Origin: Rhodococcus sp. Leaf278
Lineage (GTDB): Bacteria > Actinomycetota > Actinomycetes > Mycobacteriales > Mycobacteriaceae
Assembly (NCBI RefSeq): GCF_001426085.1
Contig: NZ_LMRR01000023.1
Location: 520 to 64,519, forward strand
Length of the DNA: 64,000 nucleotides
Direction: 5' to 3'
Each line of letters opens with the position of its first letter. Position 1 is the first letter of the stretch. Position numbers and translations under genes: made by a program. Positions 45,854-55,192 of this stretch are shown here, piece after piece. The notes beneath the pieces are model-generated. The model was given only the letters and a program-made list of their open reading frames with translations, was not told the DNA's origin and searched no databases.

Positions 45854-46251
45854 GTGCTCATCGTAGAACTCGCCTCTGTCGACGACGCAGCAACGATACT
45901 CGGCCTCCGGCACGCGGCCGAGGATTGGTTGGCCGCGCGGAGAGTCGATCAGTGGACACCGCGCGAGGTACCGATGTCGACCGTTGCTGCTCAGATAGAC
46001 GCAGGGGAGTTCTATGTCGCTCGACGCTACCCCGGTGGGCCGATTGTCGGAGCACTGCGCTTGATCTGGGCCGATCCGGCCATCTGGCCGGAACAGGGCG
46101 AACCCTGCTTCGTCTGGACTGCGCCGAAACCAACCCCGACCTGTGCAGCTACTACCTGCGGCAGGGGTTCCGCCACGTCGGTCGGCGCGATTTCGGTGAT
46201 GGGAGTTCGTGGTTCAGCGTCGCACTGTTCGAGACCTCCACCGGCTTGTAG
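45854..46251 (+). pseudogene. Broken GNAT-family acetyltransferase (internal deletion with frameshift)
   Basis: From GTG 45854 the first about 80 codons encode an intact GNAT N-terminus (IVELASVDDAATILGLRHAAEDWL ... WADPAIWPEQGEP). The family C-terminus (TLLRLDCAETNPDLCSYY, then LRQGFRHVGRRDF) continues in another frame from about 46101 to the stop at 46251. The central part that carries the acetyl-CoA loop (motif A, R/QxxGxG), roughly 40 residues in relatives, is missing at the junction. The frame that starts at 45854 instead reads through meaningless sequence into the next gene. The gene is therefore non-functional as read here, unless the sequence contains an error. Confidence 0.8.
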
Positions 46252-46261
46252 CGTGACACCC

Positions 46262-46822
46262 ATGAACGAAAATCGAGACCTGATGCTGCGCGGCGAACTC
46301 TACCGAGAAAGTGATCCCGAACTGGTGGCGTCTCGGGTGTCGTGCGGCAAGCTGCTCGACAGATTCAACGCGACCGAGGCAGACCGGACCGAGGAACGGG
46401 GCGAACTACTCGGCGAGCTGCTCGGATCCATCGGCGCGGACTCGACGATCATGCCGCGATTCCAATGCGACTACGGCACATACATTTCCATCGGCTCGAA
46501 CACCTTCGTCAACTACGACGCCATCATGCTGGACTGCGCACGTATCACCATCGGCGACGACGTCTCGATCGGTCCGCGCGCGCAACTACTGACACCGCTA
46601 CATCCCATGGAAGATCACGAAGCTCGCCGAAACCGTTGGGAGAGAGCGCTTCCGATCACCATCGGAAACAACGTGTGGCTGGGTGCCGGAGTCATCGTGT
46701 GCCCAGGAGTCACCATCGGCGACAACTCGGTGATCGGCGCCGGAAGTGTCGTCACCCGCGACGTGCCGCCGCACACCTTCGCTGCGGGAAATCCTTGCCG
46801 GACAATTCGAGAGTTACCGTGA
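46262..46822 (+). CDS. Maltose/galactoside O-acetyltransferase-type hexapeptide-repeat protein
   Basis: 186 residues. N-terminal Mac domain (MLRGELYRESDPELVASRV), then left-handed beta-helix repeats (ISIGSNTFVNYDAIMLDCARITIGDDVSIGPRAQLLT, ITIGNNVWLGAGVIVCPGVTIGDNSVIGAGSVVTRDVP) and the catalytic-histidine region TPLHPMED. It transfers acetyl from acetyl-CoA to sugar hydroxyls in the cytoplasm. The same frame is open into the GNAT remnant, but the family start is the ATG at 46262. Ends inside the convergent ABC permease gene by 9 bases. Confidence 0.92.
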   Translation: MNENRDLMLRGELYRESDPELVASRVSCGKLLDRFNATEADRTEERGELLGELLGSIGADSTIMPRFQCDYGTYISIGSNTFVNYDAIMLDCARITIGDDVSIGPRAQLLTPLHPMEDHEARRNRWERALPITIGNNVWLGAGVIVCPGVTIGDNSVIGAGSVVTRDVPPHTFAAGNPCRTIRELP

Positions 46823-48391
46823 CAGAACCGAATTCAAGATTCGGTCGGAGTCACGAACCAGCGAGGTGACAGCCATCCGCGCGCCCCACCACATCCCCAG
46901 CCAACCGATCGCGACGGCCACCGGAATCGACAGATATGCCCACGCGCCGGGAAGAAACGCGAGCAGCAGCACGGGCACAACCGACACGGCCAGGACCACT
47001 ATCCCGAGTACGAGGAATCCGAAGGCATTGCCGGTGAAGGATCCCCGTGTGTTCATCGAGAACGACTTCGTCGCTTCGGGCACCGGGTAGGCACCGCGCA
47101 CGGAGTTCACGGCAGTCAGACCGGCACCGACTCCGAGCATCGAGATCGTCAATGCGACAGGGATCTCCACTCGGTCGAGCCCGAGGTCGCCGAACAGTCG
47201 AACCACGAGCACCGGAACGATCGCGAAGGGGGTGGCAACCAGTAACCAGGCAATCTGTCGACCACGGATGTCGTCGGGGAGGGCCTGCGGAATCATCACG
47301 AGGTGCCACATCGAGCTGCCGTCGAGGCCGTACGAATTGGATCCCGCGCCCAACGCCATGATGATCACGATCCACGCGCCCCACGCCGCACTGAACGGAA
47401 TCGAGTCGGCCACCAGCGGCCCGATACCAGCCAACACAGCGAAGATCAGGACCGACAGCAGCTGACTTCGGCGACGCATGTCACCACGCCAGAGGGACAG
47501 CTCTCGGGTCACCACCGCGCCGACCCTCGTCACCCGCCACCCTGTTGCTCCGTCGCGGCCATCGGCGATCGTCTGCTTACGGGTCGATCCCGACGAGCTC
47601 GAGACCCGTCCCTCGAAGTGGCGTAGAACCAGTCGCCGCCATGCCCACACCAATGCGACATCCAGCATTAGCAATCCCGCCACTGCGCCGATCCCCAGCA
47701 ACCAGTTGCCCTGCAGCACAGCGTCGACACCGGTGATTCCCCAGCTGAACGGGATCGAATGGGCCAGCGTGAGCGGCCACGACACCTCACCCGACAGCAC
47801 TCGATCGAGATTCTGAGTGATGGGGAACTGCAAGAAGTACAAGCCGCCGAAGATGGCTCCGAACGCCAGCAACGCGAACTCGCGACTGCGTCGACTCTTC
47901 AGCAGTTGCGACATCGCCAGCGTCACCACCCTCGACAGCGTCACGAAGAACACCACCGTCGCGGGCCAGGCCACCAGAGCCAGAGGCAGTGCCGCGACCG
48001 AGCGGGACGCGGAATAAATCGGAATGGACGCCGCCGCAACGATAGTCAGCGGAACCACTATGCCGACCACCGACGTCGTCAGCAGCGCACGGGCCAGTCG
48101 CGCGGGGTCGACGGACAGCAGTTGGAAGTGGCGGGGCTGGATGTTGTCGTCGGAGATGCCCGACAGTACGGGGAACAGCACCCAACTCAGGCCCACCAAA
48201 GTCAGTCCGAGGCTTGCGGTGCCGCCCACGAGAACCTGCGACGCGTCGGTTCGCGCTGCCATCACGCATGCGAGAACAGCGAAGGCCAGGCCCAGCAATC
48301 CGAACACGGTCTTGATCACCGCTTGTCCGCCCTTGAACTGCCTGCGGTAGAGCGTCATTCGCATCTGCAGAACGGTGCGGTCGACCGACAT
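46814..48391 (-). CDS. ABC transporter membrane protein (exporter permease)
   Basis: 525 residues with about 10 to 12 membrane segments; begins MSVDRTVLQMRMTLYRRQFKGG. The ATG at 48391 overlaps the stop of the ATPase gene by one base (TGATG). The family is a large actinobacterial ABC-2-like permease of unknown substrate. Together with the ATPase it forms a two-gene exporter. Confidence 0.85.
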   Translation of the reverse strand: MSVDRTVLQMRMTLYRRQFKGGQAVIKTVFGLLGLAFAVLACVMAARTDASQVLVGGTASLGLTLVGLSWVLFPVLSGISDDNIQPRHFQLLSVDPARLARALLTTSVVGIVVPLTIVAAASIPIYSASRSVAALPLALVAWPATVVFFVTLSRVVTLAMSQLLKSRRSREFALLAFGAIFGGLYFLQFPITQNLDRVLSGEVSWPLTLAHSIPFSWGITGVDAVLQGNWLLGIGAVAGLLMLDVALVWAWRRLVLRHFEGRVSSSSGSTRKQTIADGRDGATGWRVTRVGAVVTRELSLWRGDMRRRSQLLSVLIFAVLAGIGPLVADSIPFSAAWGAWIVIIMALGAGSNSYGLDGSSMWHLVMIPQALPDDIRGRQIAWLLVATPFAIVPVLVVRLFGDLGLDRVEIPVALTISMLGVGAGLTAVNSVRGAYPVPEATKSFSMNTRGSFTGNAFGFLVLGIVVLAVSVVPVLLLAFLPGAWAYLSIPVAVAIGWLGMWWGARMAVTSLVRDSDRILNSVLSR

Positions 48392-49191
48392 CACGAGCGC
48401 ATCCAGGACAGGCCGTCCGGGTTCTGCTCGCGGGTGCCGACGAGACGAACGAAGGCATCGTCCAGGGTCCCGCCGCCGCGGACCTCGTCGACGGTTCCGG
48501 CCGCCACCACTCGGCCACCGGTGATGACGCCGACGTGCGTGCACAGTTGCTCGACGAGCGCCATGACGTGGCTCGACAGAATCACCGACCCGCCGGAGCG
48601 CACGAACTGGACGAGGATGGTGCGAATCGTGCTGGAGGAGATGGGGTCGACGGCCTCGAACGGCTCGTCCAGCACCAGCAATCGGGGCCCGTGCAGCAGC
48701 GCGGAGGCGAGCCCGATCTTCTTGGTCATTCCCGCGGAGTAGTCGGCGATGACGGTTCCTCCGGCGTCGGTCAGATCCAATGCGTCCAGCAGCTCGTCTC
48801 GACGCTGCGCGATGACGTCCTCCGGCATCGCGCGTAGTCGTCCGATGTAGGTGAGAAGCTCGTGGCCGGTGAACTGGGAAGGGAGTGTGAGTCCGTCGGG
48901 CAGCACGCCGAGCAGTTCTTTCGCTGCGATCGGATCGGCCCACACGTCTCGGCCGAATACCAGACTCCGCCCGTACTGCGGTCTCAGCAGCCCCACGGCC
49001 ATGGACAGCGATGTCGTCTTACCTGCACCGTTGGGTCCGACCAACCCGAACATCGAACCGGGCGGAACCATCAGCGACAGGTCGTCGACCGCAGGCTTTG
49101 GGCCGAAGGACATGCACAGGTGCTCGAGCAGCAGGGCAGCGGAGTTCGTTTGCACAGGTAACAGACTAACCGGTATGGGCTGTTTCGTCAT
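48391..49191 (-). CDS. ABC transporter ATP-binding protein
   Basis: 266 residues. Walker A GLVGPNGAGKTTSLSMAVG, signature YSAGMTKKIGLASALLHG, Walker B LLVLDEPFEAVD and the H-loop VILSSHVMALVEQ. The signature YSAGM replaces the usual LSGGQ, as in several ABC-2 type exporter ATPases. It is paired with the permease that follows. The start is 35 bases from the divergent SDR gene. Confidence 0.92.
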   Translation of the reverse strand: MTKQPIPVSLLPVQTNSAALLLEHLCMSFGPKPAVDDLSLMVPPGSMFGLVGPNGAGKTTSLSMAVGLLRPQYGRSLVFGRDVWADPIAAKELLGVLPDGLTLPSQFTGHELLTYIGRLRAMPEDVIAQRRDELLDALDLTDAGGTVIADYSAGMTKKIGLASALLHGPRLLVLDEPFEAVDPISSSTIRTILVQFVRSGGSVILSSHVMALVEQLCTHVGVITGGRVVAAGTVDEVRGGGTLDDAFVRLVGTREQNPDGLSWMRS

Positions 49192-49226
49192 GCGTTGTCG
49201 GTCGACCGCACCGGTACCATTCGGGC

Positions 49227-50030
49227 ATGAATCGCACCGCAGTGGTCACCGGAGCTTCGTCGGGAATCGGAAAGGCTGTCGCGTCGGCGCTGGTCGCTCG
49301 CGGTTATCGAGTTATCGGCACCTCGCGAAACCCGGATTCGATGAGCGATGATCAACGGGCAGCAGGCGTCGAGTATCGAGCCCTCGATCTCACCGATTCC
49401 GCGTCGATCACTGCATTCGTGGCCGACCTGGGAGCCGTCGACGTCCTCGTGAACAACGCCGGCGAGAGCCAGTCGGGACCGTTCGAGGAACTGCCGACCG
49501 ACGCCATCGAACGACTCTTCCAATTGAACGTCTTCGGCGCAGTGACGCTGTCGCAGAACGTCATTCCCGGTATGCGCGAGCGAGGTTACGGCCGCATCGT
49601 GATGGTCGGCTCGATGCTGGCCAGCTTCCCCCTCGCCTATCGCTCGTCCTACGCGTCGACGAAGGCAGCGATCAAGGGCTTCTCCGACGCGGCGCGTCTG
49701 GAACTTTCGCCTTTCGGCGTGTGGATGACCACTGTCGAGCCGGGATCGATCAACACCGGAATCAGCGAACGCCGCACCAAGTACATCGCCGCCGATTCGG
49801 TCCACCGCGACGATTTCCACACCGCGATCTCGTCGCTGGATCGCAAGGAGGGAACCGGCATCTCGGCCGAGGACGTCGCCGAGGTAATACTGAAGGCCAT
49901 CGACGCCGACAAGCCGAAACCCCTGTACGCCAGAGGAAGTAACGCACCGGTCGTATTTCTGGCGCGACGATTGCTGCCGGCCACATTCATGGAGAAGACG
50001 ATCGCAAAGATGTTCGGGCTGAAGAGATAG
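49227..50030 (+). CDS. Short-chain dehydrogenase/reductase
   Basis: 267 residues. Classical SDR: cofactor motif AVVTGASSGIGKAVASALVARG, NNAGESQSGPFEE (NNAG), the active-site serine in VMVGSMLASFPL, and YASTKAAIKGFSDAARLELSPFG with the YxxxK pair. The C-terminal 60 residues (SAEDVAEVILKAIDADKPKPLYARGSNAP) match the oxidoreductase group often near antiporters or lipid genes. Substrate unknown. Followed by the antiporter gene after 17 bases. Confidence 0.9.
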   Translation: MNRTAVVTGASSGIGKAVASALVARGYRVIGTSRNPDSMSDDQRAAGVEYRALDLTDSASITAFVADLGAVDVLVNNAGESQSGPFEELPTDAIERLFQLNVFGAVTLSQNVIPGMRERGYGRIVMVGSMLASFPLAYRSSYASTKAAIKGFSDAARLELSPFGVWMTTVEPGSINTGISERRTKYIAADSVHRDDFHTAISSLDRKEGTGISAEDVAEVILKAIDADKPKPLYARGSNAPVVFLARRLLPATFMEKTIAKMFGLKR

Positions 50031-50047
50031 TTTGAACCTCTGACCTG

Positions 50048-51628
50048 GTGGAACACATCCAGGTGATAGAAACTCTCGGCCTGGTCCTGGCTGCTACGGG
50101 TGTGGTCGTCGCCGCACAGGTGATCTCGAAGAAGACGACGCTGCCCGCGGCGGCATTGTTGACCTTGGCCGGCCTGGCCGTCTCGGCCTCGGCGTTGCCC
50201 GACATCGTTCTCGATCCGGAGGTCGTTCTGACCCTGGTGATTCCGCCGCTGCTCTACAGCGCTGCCCTGAACTCATCGCTGATCGCCATCCGCCGCAACG
50301 TGTGGACGATCTTGAGTTTGTCGGTCGCCCTCGTGGTAGCGACCGCGACCCTCGTTGGCGTCGGCCTGTGGTTGCTCGTTCCGGGTATCACGCTGGCCGC
50401 GGGTATGGCGCTCGGTGCCGCCGTGGCACCGCCGGACCCGGTGGCCGCCCTTGCGGTCGGTCGACGCGCCGGTATTCCACCGAAGCTGGTCACGCTGATC
50501 GAGGGGGAGGGGTTGCTGAACGATGCGACCGCGCTGACGATGCTGACCGTCGCTATCGCCGCGATCTCGAGCCAGGACATGACGTTCGTCGACGCCGGCG
50601 GGTTGTTCGTACTGGCGGCAGTCGGCGGCATCGTCGTCGGATTGGTCGTCGCCCTGCTGATCCGATTGGTACAGCGGTACCTTCACGATTCTCTGCTGCT
50701 CAACATCGTGTCGCTGGCAACACCGTTCGTTGCATACCTGGCGGCGGAAGAGGTCCATGCGTCGGGAGTACTGGCCGTCGTCGTCGCGGCACTGATGATC
50801 GGCCATCACACTCGCCACGCCATCTCCGGTGCCAGCCGCCTGCAGACCAGCGCGGTGTGGCGGCTCATCGATCTACTGCTCGAAGGCTTCGTGTTTCTGT
50901 TGATCGGCGAACAGTTGCCCACCGTGGTGCGCGGCCTGTCGGCCTACTCGGGGACGACAATCGCCCTCGCAGTCACGGTCACGCTTGCCGGCGTCCTGCT
51001 ACTGCGGCCCCTGTGGTTGCTGACAACGGGGCTGTCCGCACGCGAGGCGGTAGTGATGAGCTGGGCCGGCACTCGTGGGGTCATCACCGTCGCGGCCGTG
51101 TTCACGCTGCCCCTGACGATCGACTCGGGTGAGTCGTTCGAGAGCCGAGACCTGTTGCTGTTCTGCGCGTTTCTCGTCGTGCTGGTGACGGTCGTCGGAC
51201 AGGGCCTGACATTCGCTCCACTCGTGCGAAAGCTGAACGTCGTCGCCGATCCGGCAGCAGAAGCGCGTCTGCGAAACGAAGCGCGGGAGGGATCGACCAA
51301 AGCTGCACTGTCACAGCTCGATCGCATTGCCGACGAGGAGAAGCTCGACGACGAGGGGCGGGAGATACTGCGCAGCGAATTGGAGCATCGGATCGACCGG
51401 TATCACCGCCGACTCGATCATCTCGACGAGTCCGAGGTAGGCGACTCGGTCATCTCGCCGGAGCAGATCGCCGCGATGAGTACCCGCCGACGCATCCTGG
51501 CGGTCGAGCGCGAGGAGTTGCTGTGTTGGCGAGATGCCGGCCGGCTACCGGACAACAGCATGCGCAGTCTCGAGCACGAACTCGACCACGAGGAGCATTC
51601 GTTCCGACCACACCGAGAGACCGATTAG
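50048..51628 (+). CDS. Na+/H+ antiporter, CPA1 family
   Basis: 526 residues from the GTG at 50048. Twelve or so membrane segments, with the ion-site motifs LGAAVAPPDPVAALAVGRRAG and LIEGEGLLNDATALTMLT typical of NhaP/CPA1, and the WAGTRGVITVAAVFTLPL segment. The C-terminal 130 residues are soluble, charged and helical (EEKLDDEGREILRSELEHR), probably a regulatory tail. Exchanges external protons for internal Na+. Its stop overlaps the convergent pirin gene's stop in TTAG (51625-51628). Confidence 0.93.
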   Translation: MEHIQVIETLGLVLAATGVVVAAQVISKKTTLPAAALLTLAGLAVSASALPDIVLDPEVVLTLVIPPLLYSAALNSSLIAIRRNVWTILSLSVALVVATATLVGVGLWLLVPGITLAAGMALGAAVAPPDPVAALAVGRRAGIPPKLVTLIEGEGLLNDATALTMLTVAIAAISSQDMTFVDAGGLFVLAAVGGIVVGLVVALLIRLVQRYLHDSLLLNIVSLATPFVAYLAAEEVHASGVLAVVVAALMIGHHTRHAISGASRLQTSAVWRLIDLLLEGFVFLLIGEQLPTVVRGLSAYSGTTIALAVTVTLAGVLLLRPLWLLTTGLSAREAVVMSWAGTRGVITVAAVFTLPLTIDSGESFESRDLLLFCAFLVVLVTVVGQGLTFAPLVRKLNVVADPAAEARLRNEAREGSTKAALSQLDRIADEEKLDDEGREILRSELEHRIDRYHRRLDHLDESEVGDSVISPEQIAAMSTRRRILAVEREELLCWRDAGRLPDNSMRSLEHELDHEEHSFRPHRETD

Positions 51629-52407
51629 CCGGCGATTGCGGCGTGCATTTCCCACACGATCACTTCGGCACCGCCTGCGCTGCTGAGTTTTTGGCCGCCG
51701 CCTCCGCTGACGCGTACGGCATCGCCCTCGGCCAACAGTCCCACGCCCTCGAGCATCGCTTCACCCTCCGCCACGAAGATGTGCACGAACGGCGCGTCGG
51801 GAATCTTTACCGGTGCCTGCCCGGGCTGTAGGCGTGCGACGTGCATGGCTGCGTACTTGTTCTTGATGCGGATCGCTGCGTGATCGGCGTGGTCGGCCAT
51901 ACCGGAAGCGACGGGAACCAAACCGCCGCTGAGTAATTCGTTGTCGATTTCCAGCTGCTCGTAGCCCGGCGTGATGCCCTGCTCGTCGGGCACGACCCAC
52001 ATCTGGACGAACCGAACGGGATCTCCGTGCTCGCTCGAATACGAGCCCGCGGTATCGCCCAGTCGCCACGAATCGTTCTTCTCCGAGTGGAGGATCCCGG
52101 TGCCTGCGCTCATGCGCTGTGCGAGTCCCGGGTAGATCACGCCGGAGTGGCCCATCGAGTCCTGGTGCACCAGCGATCCCTGCAGGACCCAGGTGACGAT
52201 TTCCATATCGCGATGCGGGTGGGTATCGAATCCCATTCCGGGAGTTACGATGTCATCGTTGTTCACCATGAGGACGCCATGGTGGGTGTTGCCGCGATCG
52301 AAGTGATTACCGAACGAGAAGGAATGCTTGGAGTCCAGCCAGCCGATCTTCGTCTTGAATCGGTCGTCGGCTCGGCGGATGTCGAGTGTGGTTGCTGCAG
52401 AGGTCAT
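51625..52407 (-). CDS. Pirin-family protein
   Basis: 260 residues with two cupin domains. Metal site HPHRDMEIVTWVLQG and HSEKN in the N-terminal domain; a C-terminal cupin (FVAEGEAMLEGVGLLAEGDAVRV) ending IVWEMHAAIAG. Pirins act as quercetinase-like oxygenases or redox sensors; which applies here is unknown. It is 32 bases downstream of the VOC gene and likely controlled by the MarR regulator encoded divergently. It is paralogous to the pirin at 61392-62153. Confidence 0.9.
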   Translation of the reverse strand: MTSAATTLDIRRADDRFKTKIGWLDSKHSFSFGNHFDRGNTHHGVLMVNNDDIVTPGMGFDTHPHRDMEIVTWVLQGSLVHQDSMGHSGVIYPGLAQRMSAGTGILHSEKNDSWRLGDTAGSYSSEHGDPVRFVQMWVVPDEQGITPGYEQLEIDNELLSGGLVPVASGMADHADHAAIRIKNKYAAMHVARLQPGQAPVKIPDAPFVHIFVAEGEAMLEGVGLLAEGDAVRVSGGGGQKLSSAGGAEVIVWEMHAAIAG

Positions 52408-52439
52408 GTCATCGCCTCGAATCTCGAAGTGGTGGGTTC

Positions 52440-52931
52440 TCAGAGAACGTGCGAGCCGTACATCTCACCGAGCGGGTCGGCGATGAGTTCCAGCCGCGCA
52501 CCGTCGGGGTCGCGGAAGTACAGCGAGACATCACTGTGCTCGATCAGTTCGATTCCGGCGTCGATCAACTTGGTACGCAGGTGCTCCCAGCGGGTGGGCT
52601 CGACACTGATCGCCACATGATGGAGGCCGCCCAACACCTCCGCGTAGGGACCGACATCGAGGCCCGGGAAGTCGAAGAAGGCCAACAGGTTGCTGTTGCC
52701 GATGTCGAAGAAGAAGTGCGACGACCCTGGGTAGTCCCGGTTCTCGATGAGCTCGGTGAGCGGGAACTCGAGCAGATCCTGGTAGAACCGCACGGTTGCC
52801 TCGACGTCACTGCTGACGAGAGCGGTGTGATGGAGTCCTCGGGCCGACGATGCAGGCCGCTCGCCTGCCGGCATCATGTACTGCTTCCGAATGCGGTCGC
52901 GCTCTGTGGTGTGTAGATCCGTCTCGGTCAT
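52440..52931 (-). CDS. VOC (glyoxalase/extradiol dioxygenase fold) family protein
   Basis: 163 residues: RGLHHTALVSSDVEATVRFYQDLLEFPLTEL opens the first beta-alpha-beta module with a metal-site histidine, SSHFFFDIGNSNLLAFFDF follows, then LGGLHHVAISVEPTRWEHLRTKL and SLYFRDPDGARLELIAD with the glutamate ligand. Single-metal VOC enzymes isomerise, cleave or add thiols to reactive small molecules. Strong Shine-Dalgarno GGAGGA. Divergent from the MarR gene with two operators between. Confidence 0.9.
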   Translation of the reverse strand: MTETDLHTTERDRIRKQYMMPAGERPASSARGLHHTALVSSDVEATVRFYQDLLEFPLTELIENRDYPGSSHFFFDIGNSNLLAFFDFPGLDVGPYAEVLGGLHHVAISVEPTRWEHLRTKLIDAGIELIEHSDVSLYFRDPDGARLELIADPLGEMYGSHVL

Positions 52932-52951
52932 TCCTCCACCCTTCGGTCAAG

Positions 52952-53006
52952 TAGTTGCTTCGTCAACTACCGAGAACAGTACACCGGTTAGTTGCGATGT
53001 CAACTA
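52952..53006. promoter_or_regulatory. Two MarR-type operators between VOC and marR
   Basis: TAGTTG-N6-CAACTA occurs twice, exactly, at 52952-52969 and 52989-53006, with centres 37 bases apart. The flanking bases of the two copies differ but the 6-base arms are identical. They occupy the whole divergent promoter region, the expected arrangement for autorepression by the MarR protein encoded at 53017 and repression of VOC-pirin. Confidence 0.8.
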
Positions 53007-53016
53007 GCATTGAGGT

Positions 53017-53469
53017 ATGGAATCACCACGGTGGCTCGATGCCGACGAACAGCAAGCGTGGCGCGCGTACCTCGATGCAACGCGGCTACTGCTTCGCGAC
53101 CTCGACAATCAACTCACACGCGACTCCGGAATCTCCTTCACCGACTTCGAGCTGCTGGTCGTGCTCTCGGAAGCGCCCGACCGTCGCCGACGTATGAGCG
53201 AACTTGCGGATGCCGTCACCACCACTCGCAGCGGCGTCACCAGGGCCATCAGCCGACTCGTCGACAACGGCTGGGTCATTCGCGTCAAATGCGACGACGA
53301 CAAGCGTGGGATGTCCGCCGAGCTCACCGAGGCCGGTATGCAGACGCTCGCCTCGGCGAGCCCCGGACACGTTGCGTCGGTGCGGGAGAACATGTTCGAT
53401 CTGGTGGATCCCAATGACCTCGCCGCTCTCACGCGCACTTTCACAGCGATGCGGAACCACGCGTCGTGA
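53017..53469 (+). CDS. MarR-family transcriptional regulator
   Basis: 150 residues. Winged helix core: ISFTDFELLVVLSEAPDRRRRMSELADAVTTTRSGVTRAISRLVDNGWV followed by the wing IRVKCDDDKRGMSAELTEAGM. N-terminal and C-terminal helices form the dimer interface. It is likely to respond to a phenolic or electrophilic ligand, as MarR proteins next to VOC/pirin genes often do. Its stop abuts that of deoC as the palindrome TGATCA (53467-53472). Confidence 0.9.
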   Translation: MESPRWLDADEQQAWRAYLDATRLLLRDLDNQLTRDSGISFTDFELLVVLSEAPDRRRRMSELADAVTTTRSGVTRAISRLVDNGWVIRVKCDDDKRGMSAELTEAGMQTLASASPGHVASVRENMFDLVDPNDLAALTRTFTAMRNHAS

Positions 53470-54162
53470 TCAGTATCCGGCGGTAGCCTCGGTGTTCGAC
53501 GCGCCGTAGAGCAACGCCTCCGATCCCGATACTCCCAGCCGGGTCGCTCCAGCCTCGATCATCGCCACAGCGTCGTCGTAGCTGCGAATTCCTCCCGACG
53601 CTTTGACCCCCAGCTTGCCCTGCACGGTGTCGGACATCAGGGATACCGCATCTACCGACGCCCCACCGGTCGGATGGAAGCCCGTCGACGTCTTGACGAA
53701 ATCCGCGTCGGCGGCGACAGCGGCGCGGCATGCGCCGACGATCTCCTCATCTGTGAGAGCAGCCGACTCGATGATCACCTTGAGAAGTACCGGCCGCTCG
53801 ACTGCAGCGCGCACGGCCGCGATATCGGCTTCGATCGCATCGAAGCGACCCTCTTTGGCTGCCCCGATGTCGATGACCATGTCGATCTCGTCGGCCCCCT
53901 GGCTCACGGCGAGCCGGGCTTCCGCAGCCTTGACCTCCGTCGCATGCTTTCCGCTCGGAAAGCCGCACACGACAGCCACTTTCAGGTTCGAGTCCGCAGG
54001 TAGTTCGAGCGGCAACATCGAAGGAGACACACACACCGAATAGGTGCCGAGCCTCGCGGCGTCGGCGACGGTAGCGGCAACATCCGCCTTGGTCGCCTCC
54101 GGCTTGAGCAGAGTGTGATCGATGTAGAGGGCCAGTTGTGCGGGTGAAATCGAAGACTGCAT
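53470..54162 (-). CDS. deoC: Deoxyribose-phosphate aldolase
   Basis: Retro-aldol cleavage of 2-deoxyribose-5-phosphate to glyceraldehyde-3-phosphate and acetaldehyde. The 230-residue TIM barrel has [52 protein letters not shown] with the Schiff-base lysine and [10 protein letters not shown] with the second active-site lysine. It is the last gene of the leftward sugar operon, 40 bases after the permease gene, and has a good Shine-Dalgarno (AAGGAAG). The residues fit a genuine DERA, not an Fba/LsrF-type relative. Confidence 0.95.
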   Translation of the reverse strand: MQSSISPAQLALYIDHTLLKPEATKADVAATVADAARLGTYSVCVSPSMLPLELPADSNLKVAVVCGFPSGKHATEVKAAEARLAVSQGADEIDMVIDIGAAKEGRFDAIEADIAAVRAAVERPVLLKVIIESAALTDEEIVGACRAAVAADADFVKTSTGFHPTGGASVDAVSLMSDTVQGKLGVKASGGIRSYDDAVAMIEAGATRLGVSGSEALLYGASNTEATAGY

Positions 54163-54202
54163 CGGAACTTCCTTGTCGAGTATGGAGAACGATATGGACG
54201 GA

Positions 54203-55192
54203 CTAGCGACTGCCGCGCCTGTCCAGGACGTGGTTGAGGATGAGGGCGGCCACGAGGATGAGACCCGTCACGAGCATCTGGAAGAACGAGCTCAAACCCA
54301 TGAGGTTGAACAGGTTTCGCAGTACCGAGAGCAGCAGCACGGCAACGAAGGTTCCAAAGATGCTGCCCTTGCCGCCGAACAGACTGGTCCCGCCCAAAAC
54401 CACCGCTGCGATGGCGTCGAGTTCGAGTCCCTGGTTGGCGGTCGGCTGCCCGATGGTCAGCCGGGCGGTCAGCAAGATACCGGCGAAGGCGGCGAGCGAA
54501 CCCGAGATCACGTAGACGCTGACCAGAATCTTCTTGACCGGAAGTCCGGACAACCTGGCCGCGTCCTTGTTGCTTCCGACGGCATAGATGTATTCACCGT
54601 AGGTCGTCTTGTTCAACACCACACCGGCGACGATGGCCACCACGATGAAAATAATTCCTACCGTAGGGATGGGTCCGACCGAGCCGGCCCCCAGAAACCG
54701 AAGTCCCATAGGAATTTCCGACGTGGTCGGCGTTCCGTTGGTGGTGAGATATGTCAGCCCTCGCACCGATTGGAGGGCAGCGAGGGTCACCATGAATGCC
54801 GGCAGCATCAGGTAGGCGCTCAGGCTTCCCACGATACCGCCGGAGACCGCGCCCGCCAGCACAGCGAGCAGCAACGCCACCGGCCACGCAATTCCCATCC
54901 CGATGAAGATCGCGACCAGCATTCCAGCCAGCGCCGCAACACTTCCCACCGACAGATCGATACCTGCCGTCAGAATCACCAGGGTCATTCCGATGGCCAC
55001 GATGCCGGTCAACGACGACTGCTGCAGCAGATTGGCCAGGTTCTGCGACGTCAAGAACTGCGGTGCCACGAGTGAGGCAACGACGACCAGCGCCGCGAAG
55101 ATGAACAGAAGATTGAACTTGACGATGATGTTCTGCCGGTGCTGCTTCTGTGTCGACAGTGTTTCGGCGACGGCGACAGATGTATCAGACAT
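54203..55192 (-). CDS. Ribose-type sugar ABC transporter permease
   Basis: 329 residues with eight to ten membrane helices: [34 protein letters not shown] is the family signature, then [23 protein letters not shown] and [23 protein letters not shown]. Permease of the RbsC/XylH branch. Its start overlaps the ATPase gene by 8 bases. With the ATPase and the binding protein encoded at the head of the operon it forms a full importer. Confidence 0.93.
   Translation of the reverse strand: MSDTSVAVAETLSTQKQHRQNIIVKFNLLFIFAALVVVASLVAPQFLTSQNLANLLQQSSLTGIVAIGMTLVILTAGIDLSVGSVAALAGMLVAIFIGMGIAWPVALLLAVLAGAVSGGIVGSLSAYLMLPAFMVTLAALQSVRGLTYLTTNGTPTTSEIPMGLRFLGAGSVGPIPTVGIIFIVVAIVAGVVLNKTTYGEYIYAVGSNKDAARLSGLPVKKILVSVYVISGSLAAFAGILLTARLTIGQPTANQGLELDAIAAVVLGGTSLFGGKGSIFGTFVAVLLLSVLRNLFNLMGLSSFFQMLVTGLILVAALILNHVLDRRGSR

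Noticed and set aside
45854..46822. Single 322-residue GNAT-hexapeptide acetyltransferase fusion
   Set aside because: The middle of this frame (after EQGEP) is meaningless while the GNAT C-terminus is in another frame, and a normal hexapeptide acetyltransferase start exists at 46262.
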